A program made the translations under genes and the position numbers. A DNA stretch of 23,176 nt from JBOIBN01 sp050739575. Lineage in GTDB: Bacteria; Pseudomonadota; Gammaproteobacteria; JAKDMP01. The stretch lies in NCBI GenBank assembly GCA_050739575.1, contig JBOIBN010000037.1, positions 1-23,176 of the forward strand, given 5' to 3'. This document shows positions 12,436 through 21,100 of the stretch, in pieces. Within the stretch, counting starts at the first letter, position 1; each line of letters begins with the position of its first letter. Below the pieces are notes generated by a model. It had not been told where the DNA came from. It did no database searches and was given only the letters and a program-made list of their open reading frames with translations.

Positions 12436-14376
12436 ATGGGCAAGATCATCGGCATAGACCTCGGCACGACCAACTCCTGCGTCGCGTTGATGGAGGGCGG
12501 CAAGCCCCGGGTCATAGACAACAGCGAGGGCGACCGCACGACGCCGTCCATCGTCGCCTTCAACAAGGAGGGCGAGGTGCTGGTCGGACAGCCGGCCAAG
12601 CGCCAGGCGGTGACCAATCCCGCGAACACGCTGTTTGCGATCAAGCGCCTGATCGGGCGCAAGTTCGACGATTCGATGGTTCAGAAGGACATCGAGATGG
12701 TGCCTTACCGGATCGTCAAGGCCGATAACGGCGACGCCTGGGTCGAGGCGCAGGGCAAGAAGATGGCGCCGCCTGAGATTTCCGCGCGCGTGTTGCAGAA
12801 GATGAAGAAGACCGCCGAGGATTATCTCGGTGAGGCGGTTACCGAGGCGGTGATTACGGTGCCGGCTTATTTCAACGATTCGCAGCGCCAGGCCACCAAG
12901 GACGCGGGAAAGATCGCGGGCCTTGACGTTAAGCGCATCATCAACGAGCCGACGGCGGCGGCGCTCGCCTACGGACTCGACAAGCAACGCGGCGACCAGA
13001 AGATTGCGGTATACGATCTGGGCGGCGGCACCTTCGATATTTCCATCATCGAGATCGCCGAGGTGGACGGCGAGCACCAGTTCGAGGTGCTCGCGACCAA
13101 TGGCGATACCTTCCTCGGCGGCGAGGATTTCGACAAGCGCGTCATTGATTATCTCGCGAAGGAATTCGAGAAAGAGCAAGGCATGGACGTGCGCAAGGAC
13201 CCGCTCGCCATGCAGCGCCTGAAGGAGGCGGCCGAAAAGGCGAAGATCGAACTCAGTTCGACTCAGCAGACCGAAGTGAATCTGCCTTACATCACCGCCG
13301 ATGCCAGCGGGCCGAAACATCTCACCGTGAAGCTCACCCGGGCCAAGCTCGAGGCGCTGGTGGAGGATCTGATCGAGCGTACGCTCGCTCCCTGCAAAAT
13401 TGCCCTCAAGGACGCGGGGCTTGCGGTCTCCGACGTGAACGAGGTGATTCTCGTCGGCGGCCAAACCCGCATGCCCAAGGTGCAGGAAGCGGTCAAGGGC
13501 TTCTTCGGCAAGGAAGCACGCAGGGATGTGAACCCCGACGAGGCGGTTGCGGTCGGTGCCGCGATCCAGGCCGGTGTGCTCGGCGGCGACGTCAAGGACG
13601 TGCTGCTGCTCGACGTGACCCCGCTTTCGCTCGGCATCGAGACGCTCGGCGGCGTCATGACCAAGCTGATCGACAAGAACACCACGATTCCGACCAAGGC
13701 GACCGAGGTGTTTTCCACCGCCGCCGACGGCCAGACCGCGGTCACGGTGCACGTGCTTCAGGGCGAACGCGAGATGGCGGGTGGCAACAAGTCGCTCGGA
13801 CGTTTCGACTTGAGCGACATTCCGTCGGCGCCGCGTGGTGTGCCGCAGATCGAGGTGACCTTCGACATCGATGCCAACGGCATTCTGCACGTTTCCGCCA
13901 AGGACAAGGCGACGGGCAAGGAGAACCGGATCGAAATCAAGGCCTCTTCCGGCCTGAGCGATGAAGAAGTCGCACGCATGGTGCAGGATGCCGAGGCGCA
14001 TGCGGAAGAGGACAAGAAGGCGCGTGAACTGGTCGATGCGCGCAACCGTGCCGATGCCTTGATCCACGCGAGCGAGAAGACGCTCAAGGATCTCGGCGAC
14101 AAGGTCGAGGGTGCCGAACGCGCTGAAGTCGAATCGGCGATTTCCGAACTCAAGGAAGCGGTGAAGGGCGACGACAAGGCGCGCATCGAGACCAAGATCG
14201 AAGCGCTTGGCGAACGTTCGGGGAAGATCGCCCAGCGCGTTTACCAGCAGCAGGCCGCAAGCGAGGCCGCCGGACAACAGGCCACCGGCGAGCATAGCGC
14301 CGAAAGGGGCCAAGGCAGACCGGAGGATGTCGTGGATGCCGAGTTCGAAGAGGTCAAGGACGAGAAGAAGGGCTGA
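12436..14376 (+). CDS. dnaK: Molecular chaperone DnaK (Hsp70)
   Basis: DnaK binds exposed hydrophobic peptide stretches in an ATP-controlled cycle with DnaJ and GrpE. The 646-residue product is full length. The ATPase domain (1 to about 385) has GIDLGTTNSCVAL near the start, AVITVPAYFNDSQRQATKDA, IINEPTAAALAYGLD, VYDLGGGTFDISI and VILVGGQTRMPKVQ. The interdomain linker is DVLLLDVTPLSLGIET. The substrate-binding beta domain (TTIPTKATEVFSTAADGQTA, GRFDLSDIP) and helical lid follow. The tail ends EDVVDAEFEEVKDEKKG, the usual C-terminal EEVKD signature. A purine-rich ribosome binding site (GGAGAGAGG, 12423-12431) precedes the ATG. A sigma-32 promoter lies in the 72-base gap after grpE. Unusually, a channel gene rather than dnaJ comes next. 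Confidence 0.98.
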   Translation: MGKIIGIDLGTTNSCVALMEGGKPRVIDNSEGDRTTPSIVAFNKEGEVLVGQPAKRQAVTNPANTLFAIKRLIGRKFDDSMVQKDIEMVPYRIVKADNGDAWVEAQGKKMAPPEISARVLQKMKKTAEDYLGEAVTEAVITVPAYFNDSQRQATKDAGKIAGLDVKRIINEPTAAALAYGLDKQRGDQKIAVYDLGGGTFDISIIEIAEVDGEHQFEVLATNGDTFLGGEDFDKRVIDYLAKEFEKEQGMDVRKDPLAMQRLKEAAEKAKIELSSTQQTEVNLPYITADASGPKHLTVKLTRAKLEALVEDLIERTLAPCKIALKDAGLAVSDVNEVILVGGQTRMPKVQEAVKGFFGKEARRDVNPDEAVAVGAAIQAGVLGGDVKDVLLLDVTPLSLGIETLGGVMTKLIDKNTTIPTKATEVFSTAADGQTAVTVHVLQGEREMAGGNKSLGRFDLSDIPSAPRGVPQIEVTFDIDANGILHVSAKDKATGKENRIEIKASSGLSDEEVARMVQDAEAHAEEDKKARELVDARNRADALIHASEKTLKDLGDKVEGAERAEVESAISELKEAVKGDDKARIETKIEALGERSGKIAQRVYQQQAASEAAGQQATGEHSAERGQGRPEDVVDAEFEEVKDEKKG

Positions 14377-14454
14377 GGCGTCGATGGGAAATACAGTGGC
14401 GGATGATTGTATATCGTCCGTCGCTGTTGCTTTGCAACGGGGATACGATGAGGC

Positions 14455-15033
14455 ATGAACACCAACCGTCTTGAGGCGTTCAGCGACGGCGTCATCGCCA
14501 TCATCATCACCATCATGGTGCTCGGCTTGTCGGAGACGGTCGGGAAGGGCGCGGGGTGGGGCGCCTTGAAACCGGTGGTACCGGTGTTTCTGAGTTACGT
14601 GTTGAGCTTCGTCTACGTCGGCATCTACTGGAACAATCATCATCACATGCTGCACGCGACCGGACGCGTCAATGGCCGCGTGTTGTGGGCCAATCTGCAT
14701 TTGCTCTTCTGGCTCTCGCTGTTTCCCTTCGTCACTGCCTGGGCGGGCGAGAACCGTTTCATGCCCGTGCCGACCGTGCTCTACGGGGCGGTATTGTTGA
14801 TGGCGGCTACGGCCTACTGGATATTGCAGGTCAGCATCATTGCATTCAACGGCCGCGATTCGATATTGGCGCAGGCCGTCGGCCGCGATTTCAAGGGCAA
14901 ATTGTCCATGGTGGCTTACGCACTCGGGATCGGCCTCGCCTTCGTCAATTCCTGGGCTTCCAATGCTATTTATCTGCTGATGGCGCTCGTGTGGCTGGTG
15001 CCGGATCGTCGCATCGAATCAAGGATTGCCTAA
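14455..15033 (+). CDS. TMEM175-family (DUF1211) potassium channel
   Basis: Bacterial TMEM175 proteins are six-helix tetrameric potassium channels. The 192-residue product begins with the family signature RLEAFSDGVIAIIITIMVL, with FSDG at 9-12 in the first helix. The second conserved block YWNNHHHM (about 62-70) follows, then four more hydrophobic segments (near 80-96, 104-128, 150-165 and 168-183). Length suits the single-repeat bacterial form. GAGG (14450-14453) lies just before the ATG. Its stop overlaps the dnaJ start in TAATG, so dnaJ translation is probably coupled to it. The 78-base gap after dnaK holds only a small hairpin (GTTGC-TTT-GCAAC, 14426-14438). The family call is good; channel activity and selectivity are inferred. 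Confidence 0.88.
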   Translation: MNTNRLEAFSDGVIAIIITIMVLGLSETVGKGAGWGALKPVVPVFLSYVLSFVYVGIYWNNHHHMLHATGRVNGRVLWANLHLLFWLSLFPFVTAWAGENRFMPVPTVLYGAVLLMAATAYWILQVSIIAFNGRDSILAQAVGRDFKGKLSMVAYALGIGLAFVNSWASNAIYLLMALVWLVPDRRIESRIA

Positions 15034-16172
15034 TGAGCGAACGCGATTATTACGAGGTGCTCGGCGTGTCGCGCGACGCTGACGAGGCCGAAATCAAGAA
15101 GGCCTACCGGCGCCTCGCCATGAAATATCATCCCGACCGCAATCCCGGCGGCAAGAACGTGGGCGAGCGTTTCAAGGAAATCAACGAGGCCTACGAAGTG
15201 CTCGGTGACCGCGAGAAGCGCCGCGCCTACGATCGTTTCGGACACGCCGGCGTGCGCCACGGTGCGCAGGGCGCGGGGCCCGGAGGATCCGGCGGCTTCG
15301 GCGGGATCGATCCTACCGATATCTTCGGTGATATTTTCGGTGATATTTTCGGCAGGGGCGGCGCTGGTCGGCGCGGTCGGCGTGGCGCCGATCTCCAATA
15401 CGGGCTTGCGGTGGACCTCGAACAGATCGCCCGCGGCGACGAAGTTACGATCGAAGTGCCGCGCGAGACTCGCTGCGAAACCTGTGCGGGCGGCGGTGCG
15501 GCACCCGGCAGTAAAGCGCGCGTCTGTGCGACCTGTGGCGGACACGGCCAGGTGCGCATGCAGCAGGGCTTCTTCACGCTCCAGCAGACCTGCCCGGATT
15601 GCCGCGGCCGGGGCGAGGTGATCGGCGAACCTTGTGCGGATTGCCACGGCAACGGCCGGGTACGCCGCGTGGCTCGCCTGAAGATACGCATTCCCGCCGG
15701 TGTCGAAGATGGCACCGCAATCCGCCTTACCGGACAGGGTGAAGCGGGTGTGCAGGGCGCCGGGGAGGGCGATCTTTATGTCGAGATCCGGATCCGACCG
15801 CATCCGCTCTTTCGTCGCGAGGGACACAATCTCGCCTGCGAAGTGCCGGTCTCGTTTCCGCAGGCGGCACTGGGTGGCGAAACCGCAATCCCGACGCTGG
15901 AGGGCGAAGGGCGACTCAAGGTGCCGGCGGGTACCCAAAGCGGTAAACGCCTGCGCGTGCGTGGCAAGGGCCTGCCGCTCGCCGGGGGCGGTCGGGGCGA
16001 TCTTTACTGCATCGTCCAGGTGCAGACGCCGGTTAACCTCGACGATGAAGAAAAGGAGCTGATTCGCCAACTCGACCAGCAGTTGCAGGTCGGCGGCTCT
16101 CGCCATAACCCGGCCGAACAGGAAAGCTGGACGGCACGCGTCAAGAATTTCTTCGAGCAACTGGCGGGATGA
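15033..16172 (+). CDS. dnaJ: Chaperone protein DnaJ (Hsp40)
   Basis: DnaJ delivers substrates to DnaK and triggers its ATPase. The 379-residue protein has all class I parts. The J domain (1 to about 70) carries HPD at 33-35. A Gly/Phe-rich region (about 75-118) follows. The zinc domain has four CxxCxGxG motifs starting at C148, C165, C187 and C201. The C-terminal substrate domains (about 212-350) come last. The Gly/Phe region contains DIFG three times, encoded by three near-identical 12-bp units (15318-15353). AAGGA (15021-15025) supports ATG 15033, which shares its A with the upstream TAA; an in-frame extension to 14556 is antisense-like noise. Its own stop overlaps dapB in ATGA. Confidence 0.97.
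   Translation: MSERDYYEVLGVSRDADEAEIKKAYRRLAMKYHPDRNPGGKNVGERFKEINEAYEVLGDREKRRAYDRFGHAGVRHGAQGAGPGGSGGFGGIDPTDIFGDIFGDIFGRGGAGRRGRRGADLQYGLAVDLEQIARGDEVTIEVPRETRCETCAGGGAAPGSKARVCATCGGHGQVRMQQGFFTLQQTCPDCRGRGEVIGEPCADCHGNGRVRRVARLKIRIPAGVEDGTAIRLTGQGEAGVQGAGEGDLYVEIRIRPHPLFRREGHNLACEVPVSFPQAALGGETAIPTLEGEGRLKVPAGTQSGKRLRVRGKGLPLAGGGRGDLYCIVQVQTPVNLDDEEKELIRQLDQQLQVGGSRHNPAEQESWTARVKNFFEQLAG
15318..15353 (+). repeat. Three tandem 12-bp units in the dnaJ Gly/Phe region
   Basis: GATATCTTCGGT, GATATTTTCGGT and GATATTTTCGGC follow each other directly and encode DIFG three times (residues 96-107). The copies differ at two positions and stay in frame. Such short in-frame arrays can gain or lose units by slippage. 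Confidence 0.75.
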
Positions 16173-16996
16173 GCGCCGGCTCAAGACTCAAGATCGCGCT
16201 CCTCGGTGCCGCCGGGCGGATGGGGCGCGAGGTCGTTACAGACCTGAGCGATGCGCCGGATTTCCAACTGGTTGCCGCCGTCGGCCGCTCCGGCGATGAG
16301 AACATCGGGCGCGACATCGGCGAGATCGCCGGCGGACGACCATTGGGCGTCGCGCTGAGCGACGACGTGAAAGCCGCGGCGCAAGCCGCCGATGTATTCA
16401 TGGATTTTTCCGGTCCGAACGGCTTCAAAGTGGCACTCGACGCTTGTCGCGGTGCGGGCTGTGCGTTCCTGAGCGGCACGACCGGACTCGGAGACGCAGA
16501 GCATGCTGAACTTGCCGCCGCCGGGCGTGAGATTGCCGCGCTGTATGCACCGAACATGTCGTTCGGTATGGCCGTGCTCGATCATCTGGCCGAGGAGGCC
16601 GCGAAGATGCTCGGCGAGGATTTCGATGTCGAAATTGTCGAAATGCATCATCGGAACAAGAAAGATGCGCCGTCCGGAAGCGCGCTCCGTCTGGGTGAGA
16701 CGATCGCCGCGGCGCGCGGTACGACCCTTGCGCAGTGTGCTGAGTTCGACCGGCACGGCAGGACTGAGCGCGCTCCCGGCAGCATCGGCTTCGCCAGTCT
16801 TCGCGGCGGTGACGTGGCCGGCGACCACACCGTCATCTTCGCCGGCGAAGGCGAACGCCTGGAACTCACTTTCCGCGCCGGCGGCCGCCATATCTTCGCG
16901 CGCGGTGCGCTTGCCGCCTCCCGCTGGCTTGCCGGGCGTCCCGCCGGTGTCTACTCGTTGAGTGATTATCTGAGAGCGGACGGCGGCCGCGGTTGA
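16169..16996 (+). CDS. dapB: 4-hydroxy-tetrahydrodipicolinate reductase
   Basis: DapB carries out the NAD(P)H-dependent reduction that leads to tetrahydrodipicolinate in the diaminopimelate pathway, feeding lysine and peptidoglycan. The 275-residue protein has the dinucleotide motif LLGAAGRMGR (11-20), VFMDFSGPNG, the LSGTTGL loop (101-107) and the catalytic block EMHHRNKKDAPSGSA. In that block H160 and K164 correspond to E. coli H159 and K163. The C-terminal GDHTVIFAGEGERLELTF matches the tetramerisation region. Its ATG overlaps the dnaJ stop by four bases, so translation is coupled. Its stop codon lies inside the -35 of the predicted carA promoter. Placement behind dnaJ and before carA is common in this lineage. 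Confidence 0.97.
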   Translation: MSAGSRLKIALLGAAGRMGREVVTDLSDAPDFQLVAAVGRSGDENIGRDIGEIAGGRPLGVALSDDVKAAAQAADVFMDFSGPNGFKVALDACRGAGCAFLSGTTGLGDAEHAELAAAGREIAALYAPNMSFGMAVLDHLAEEAAKMLGEDFDVEIVEMHHRNKKDAPSGSALRLGETIAAARGTTLAQCAEFDRHGRTERAPGSIGFASLRGGDVAGDHTVIFAGEGERLELTFRAGGRHIFARGALAASRWLAGRPAGVYSLSDYLRADGGRG

Positions 16997-17020
16997 TCGC
17001 CGCGCGTTTATTGATAAAAT
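16993..17020 (+). promoter_or_regulatory. Candidate sigma-70 promoter of carAB
   Basis: TTGATC (16993-16998, four of six bases) and TAAAAT (17015-17020, five of six) are 16 bases apart in an AT-rich pocket of a GC-rich region. The -35 includes the dapB stop codon. Transcription would begin near 17027 and give a leader of about 54 bases. Confidence 0.55.
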
Positions 17021-17036
17021 ACATCGGGTCCGCACG

Positions 17037-17074
17037 CCCGGTACGGCGGCGAGCGCCGAAGTTCGTACACCGGG
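17037..17074 (+). promoter_or_regulatory. carA leader hairpin overlapping the ribosome binding site
   Basis: CCCGGTACG (17037-17045) can pair with CGTACACCGGG (17064-17074) as a nine-base-pair stem with a single bulged A. An inner stem is possible between CGGCG (17044-17048) and CGCCG (17054-17058). The right arm takes in three bases of the carA Shine-Dalgarno GGGAG (17072-17076). Folding would therefore reduce translation of carA. Confidence 0.45.
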
Positions 17075-17080
17075 AGTTTC

Positions 17081-18184
17081 GTGCCTAAAACAGCTATCCT
17101 CGCTCTGGAAGACGGTTCGATCTTTCAGGGAGTTTCTTTCGGCGCGCCCGGCGTCGCGGTCGGCGAAGTGGTGTTCAACACCGCGATGAGCGGCTATCAG
17201 GAAATTCTCACCGACCCGTCCTACGCCCGCCAACTGGTCTGTCTCACCGCCGCGCACATCGGCAACGTCGGCGTGAATCCGGAGGACAACGAGTCGGATC
17301 AGGTGCACGCCGAGGCGCTCATCGCGCGCACGGCGGGACCGGGCCCCTCGAACTGGCGCGCCCGCGGCGCGCTCGGGGATTTCCTCGTCTCTGCCGGGCG
17401 ACCCGCGATCGAAGAACTGGATACTCGCCGACTGGCCCGCCATTTGCGCACGCATGGCGTACTCGGCGCTTGTCTTGCGACCGATCTCGACGAAGCCGAA
17501 GCGCTTTCCCGCGCACGGGAATTTCCCGGTCTGCTCGGGATGGATCTCGCGGCGGACGTAAGTTGCAGTGCGGCTTACGAGTGGACCGAGGGCGTATGGG
17601 AGGCAACTCCGCCGTCGGTTCGCCATCGAGTGGTGGTCTATGACTTCGGCGTCAAGCGCAACATCCTGCGTGCGCTGGTAGATCACGGCTGCGCCGTGCA
17701 CGTGGTTCCGGCACGCACGCCGGCGAGCGAGGTGCTGGCGCAAAATCCCGACGGCGTCGTGCTCTCCAACGGTCCCGGCGATCCGGCGGCTTCGGGTTAC
17801 GGCATCGACGCAACGCGCGAACTCCTAGGCGCGCAGATACCCGTGCTCGGCATTTGTCTCGGTCACCAGTTCATGGGACTCGCGAGCGGTGCGCGCACGA
17901 TCAAAACGCCTTTCGGGCATCATGGCGCCAACCATCCGGTGCTCGATCTCGCGACACGTCAGGTCTGGATTTCGAGTCAGAATCACGGCTTCGCCGTGGA
18001 TGCCCAGACGTTGCCGGAGAATTTGCATGCGACGCACGTCTCGCTTTTCGACGGTACGCTGCAAGGCGTGGAGCGGACCGACACGCCGGCCATCGGTTTT
18101 CAGGGCCATCCCGAAGCGAGCCCCGGCCCGCACGACGTGCTTCCGGTCTTCAAACGTTTTGTCGCACTCATGGACAGGGACTGA
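17081..18184 (+). CDS. carA: Carbamoyl-phosphate synthase small (glutaminase) subunit
   Basis: CarA hydrolyses glutamine and channels ammonia to CarB. The 367-residue protein has the N-terminal CPSase domain (AILALEDGSIFQGVSFG, VFNTAMSGYQEILTDPSYARQ) and a C-terminal class I glutamine amidotransferase. The catalytic triad is visible: C259 in LGICLGHQ, and H343 and E345 in FQGHPEASPGP. The start is GTG at 17081, with GGGAG (17072-17076) only four bases before it and partly in a hairpin, so translation initiation may be weak or regulated. The stop overlaps the carB start by one base (TGATG). It has its own likely promoter after dapB. Products serve arginine and pyrimidine synthesis. Confidence 0.97.
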   Translation: MPKTAILALEDGSIFQGVSFGAPGVAVGEVVFNTAMSGYQEILTDPSYARQLVCLTAAHIGNVGVNPEDNESDQVHAEALIARTAGPGPSNWRARGALGDFLVSAGRPAIEELDTRRLARHLRTHGVLGACLATDLDEAEALSRAREFPGLLGMDLAADVSCSAAYEWTEGVWEATPPSVRHRVVVYDFGVKRNILRALVDHGCAVHVVPARTPASEVLAQNPDGVVLSNGPGDPAASGYGIDATRELLGAQIPVLGICLGHQFMGLASGARTIKTPFGHHGANHPVLDLATRQVWISSQNHGFAVDAQTLPENLHATHVSLFDGTLQGVERTDTPAIGFQGHPEASPGPHDVLPVFKRFVALMDRD

Positions 18185-21100
18185 TGCCAAAGCGCACGGA
18201 CATCAAGACGATTCTCGTCATTGGCGCCGGTCCAATCGTGATCGGTCAGGCCTGCGAGTTCGATTATTCCGGCACCCAGGCGGTGAAGGCGCTGCGCGAG
18301 GAAGGCTACCGCGTGGTGCTGGTGAACTCCAATCCGGCGACGATCATGACCGATCCGGAGACGGCGGATGCCATCTACATCGAGCCGGTTCATTGGCGCA
18401 CGATCGCTGGCGTCATCGAGAAAGAGCGCCCGGATGCGTTGTTGCCGACGATGGGTGGGCAGACGGCGCTCAACTGCGCGCTCGATCTGGTGCGCGAGGG
18501 TGTGCTCGAACGATACGGCGTGGAGCTGATCGGCGCATCGCGCGAGGCCATAGACATCGCCGAGGACCGCGAACGTTTCCGCGAGGCGATGCACGAAATC
18601 GGTCTGGCGACGCCGCGCTCGCGGCTTGCCCACAGCCTGGAAGATGCACTCGCAAGCCAGGCCGAGATCGGATTCCCGACCGTCATCCGTCCCTCTTTCA
18701 CGCTCGGCGGTTCGGGCGGCGGCATCGCCTACAACCGCGACGAGTTTGTCGAGATCTGCGAGATCGGTCTCGACCTTTCGCCGACCAATGAACTCCTGAT
18801 CGAGGAATCCGTCCTCGGCTGGAAGGAATTCGAGATGGAGGTGGTGCGCGACAAGAAGGACAACTGCATCATCGTCTGTTCGATTGAAAATCTTGACCCG
18901 ATGGGCGTGCATACCGGCGATTCGATCACGGTCGCCCCGGCGCAAACGTTGACGGACAAGGAATATCAACGCATGCGCGATGCGTCTATCGCGGTGCTGC
19001 GCCGGGTGGGGGTGGAAACCGGCGGTTCGAACGTCCAGTTCGCTCTCGATCCGGAGACCGGGAAAATGATCGTGATCGAGATGAACCCGCGCGTCTCGCG
19101 TTCTTCCGCGCTCGCCTCGAAGGCGACCGGCTTTCCGATCGCGCGCGTCGCGGCCAAGCTCGCCGTCGGCTATACGCTCGATGAGTTGCGCAACGAAATT
19201 ACCGGTGGACTGATCCCGGCCTCCTTCGAACCCGCGATTGATTATGTCGTGACCAAGGTGCCGCGCTTCAATTTCGAGAAGTTTCCGGGCGCAAGCGATC
19301 GGCTGACGACCCAGATGCATTCGGTGGGTGAGGCGATGGGCATCGGGCGCAGCTTCGCCGAATCCTTGCACAAGGCGTTGCGCAGCCTGGAGACGGATTG
19401 CGACGGCTTCGACCCCGTGTGGCTGGAAGGAGACGCTCCAGAGGGCCGCGATCGGCTGCTCAACGAGTTGCGTCAGCCCGGCCCACAACGGCTCTGGTAC
19501 GTGGCCGACGCTTTTCGTCTGGACTATCCGCTGGAAGAAATCGCCGCCGCTACCCGAATCGATCCCTGGTTTCTTGATACCGTCCGGCGCCTGATCGAAG
19601 AGGAGAAGGCCGTCGTCGAGGGCGGCTTCGGCGCGCTCGATCACGACCGGCTTTACGCTCTGAAACGTCTCGGATTTTCGGACCGACGCCTGGCCCGCCT
19701 GCTTGCCTGCAGCGAGCACGAACTGCGCGCGCTGCGTGTGCGTAACGGCGTGCGCCCCGTGTACAAACGGGTGGATTCCTGCGCGGCCGAGTTTCCTTCC
19801 GCGACCGCCTACCTGTATTCGACTTATGAAGAGGAATGCGAGGCCGAGCCCGACGATCGCCGCAAGATCATGGTACTCGGCGGCGGTCCCAATCGGATTG
19901 GTCAGGGCATCGAATTCGATTACTGCTGCGTGCAGGCGGTACTCGCCCTCAAGGTGGCCGGCTTCGAGACTCTCATGGTCAACTGCAACCCGGAGACTGT
20001 CTCGACCGATTTCGATACCTCTGACCGGTTGTACTTCGAGCCGCTCACCTTCGAGGATGTAATCGAAATCGTAGAGCTGGAAAAGCCGGAGGGGATCATC
20101 GTTCAGTTCGGGGGGCAGACGCCGCTCAAGCTCGCGCGCGCGCTCGAGGCTGCGGGTGCGCCGATCATCGGCACTACGCCGGACGCCATCGATCGCGCCG
20201 AGGACCGCGAACGGTTCCAGCAGTTGATCGAGAAACTCCGCCTGCGCCAGCCGACGAACCGTACGGCGCGCAATGAGGCCGACGCCTTGCGTCTGGCCGG
20301 CGAGGTCGGCTTCCCGCTCATCGTGCGTCCCTCCTACGTGCTCGGCGGGCGCGCCATGGAAACGGTGTTCAATGAAGAAGATCTGTTGCAGTACATGAAA
20401 CATGCGGTTGCGGCCTCGAACAACGCGCCGGTCCTGCTCGACCGCTTTCTGGATCACGCCATCGAGGTGGATGCGGATGTCGTCGCCGACGGCGAGCGCG
20501 TGGTGATCGGCGGCATCATGGAGCATGTGGAGCAGGCGGGCGTGCATTCGGGCGATTCGGGGAGTGCCCTGCCGCCGCATACACTTTCCGGCGAGACGCA
20601 GGAAGAGATCGGACGCCAGTGCGTTGCCCTTGCCCGCGAACTCGGCGTCGTCGGCCTGATGAACGTCCAGTTCGCGATTCAGGACGACGTCGTCTACGTT
20701 CTCGAAGTCAATCCGCGGGCGTCGCGTTCGGTGCCGTTCGTCTCCAAGGCGACCGGCGTACCGCTCGCGCGCGCGGCGGCGCTTGCGATGGTCGGGCAGA
20801 GGCTAGCCGCGCAGGGGATCGTCTCCCGCCTGCATCCTCCCTATTATTCGGTGAAGGAATCGGTGTTTCCGTTCATCAAGTTTCGTGGCGCGGATCCGAT
20901 CCTGGGTCCGGAGATGAAATCCACCGGCGAGGTCATGGGTACCGGAGCCAGCTTCGGCGAAGCCTATGCCAAGGCTCAATTTGCCTCGGGCGTTATACTG
21001 CCCCGCGGCGGCCGCGCGCTGCTTTCCGTACGCGACGCGGACAAAGCCGCCTGCGTCGAGTTGGCACGGGCACTTGCGGCGCGCGGATTCGAGCTGGTGG

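Noticed and set aside
11704..14700. A 998-residue open frame on the minus strand opposite hrcA, grpE, dnaK and the channel gene
   Set aside because: It lies antisense to certain genes, has no recognisable domain, and long open frames opposite dnaK are a well-known effect of strong codon bias in GC-rich DNA.
14556..15032. Upstream in-frame extension of dnaJ across the channel gene
   Set aside because: DnaJ proteins start directly at MSERDYYEVLG; the extension is an out-of-frame reading of the channel gene with no conserved content.
18100..20580. An 826-residue open frame on the minus strand opposite carB
   Set aside because: Shadow of carB codon usage; no motif, no ribosome binding site seen, and carB is unquestionably the coding strand.
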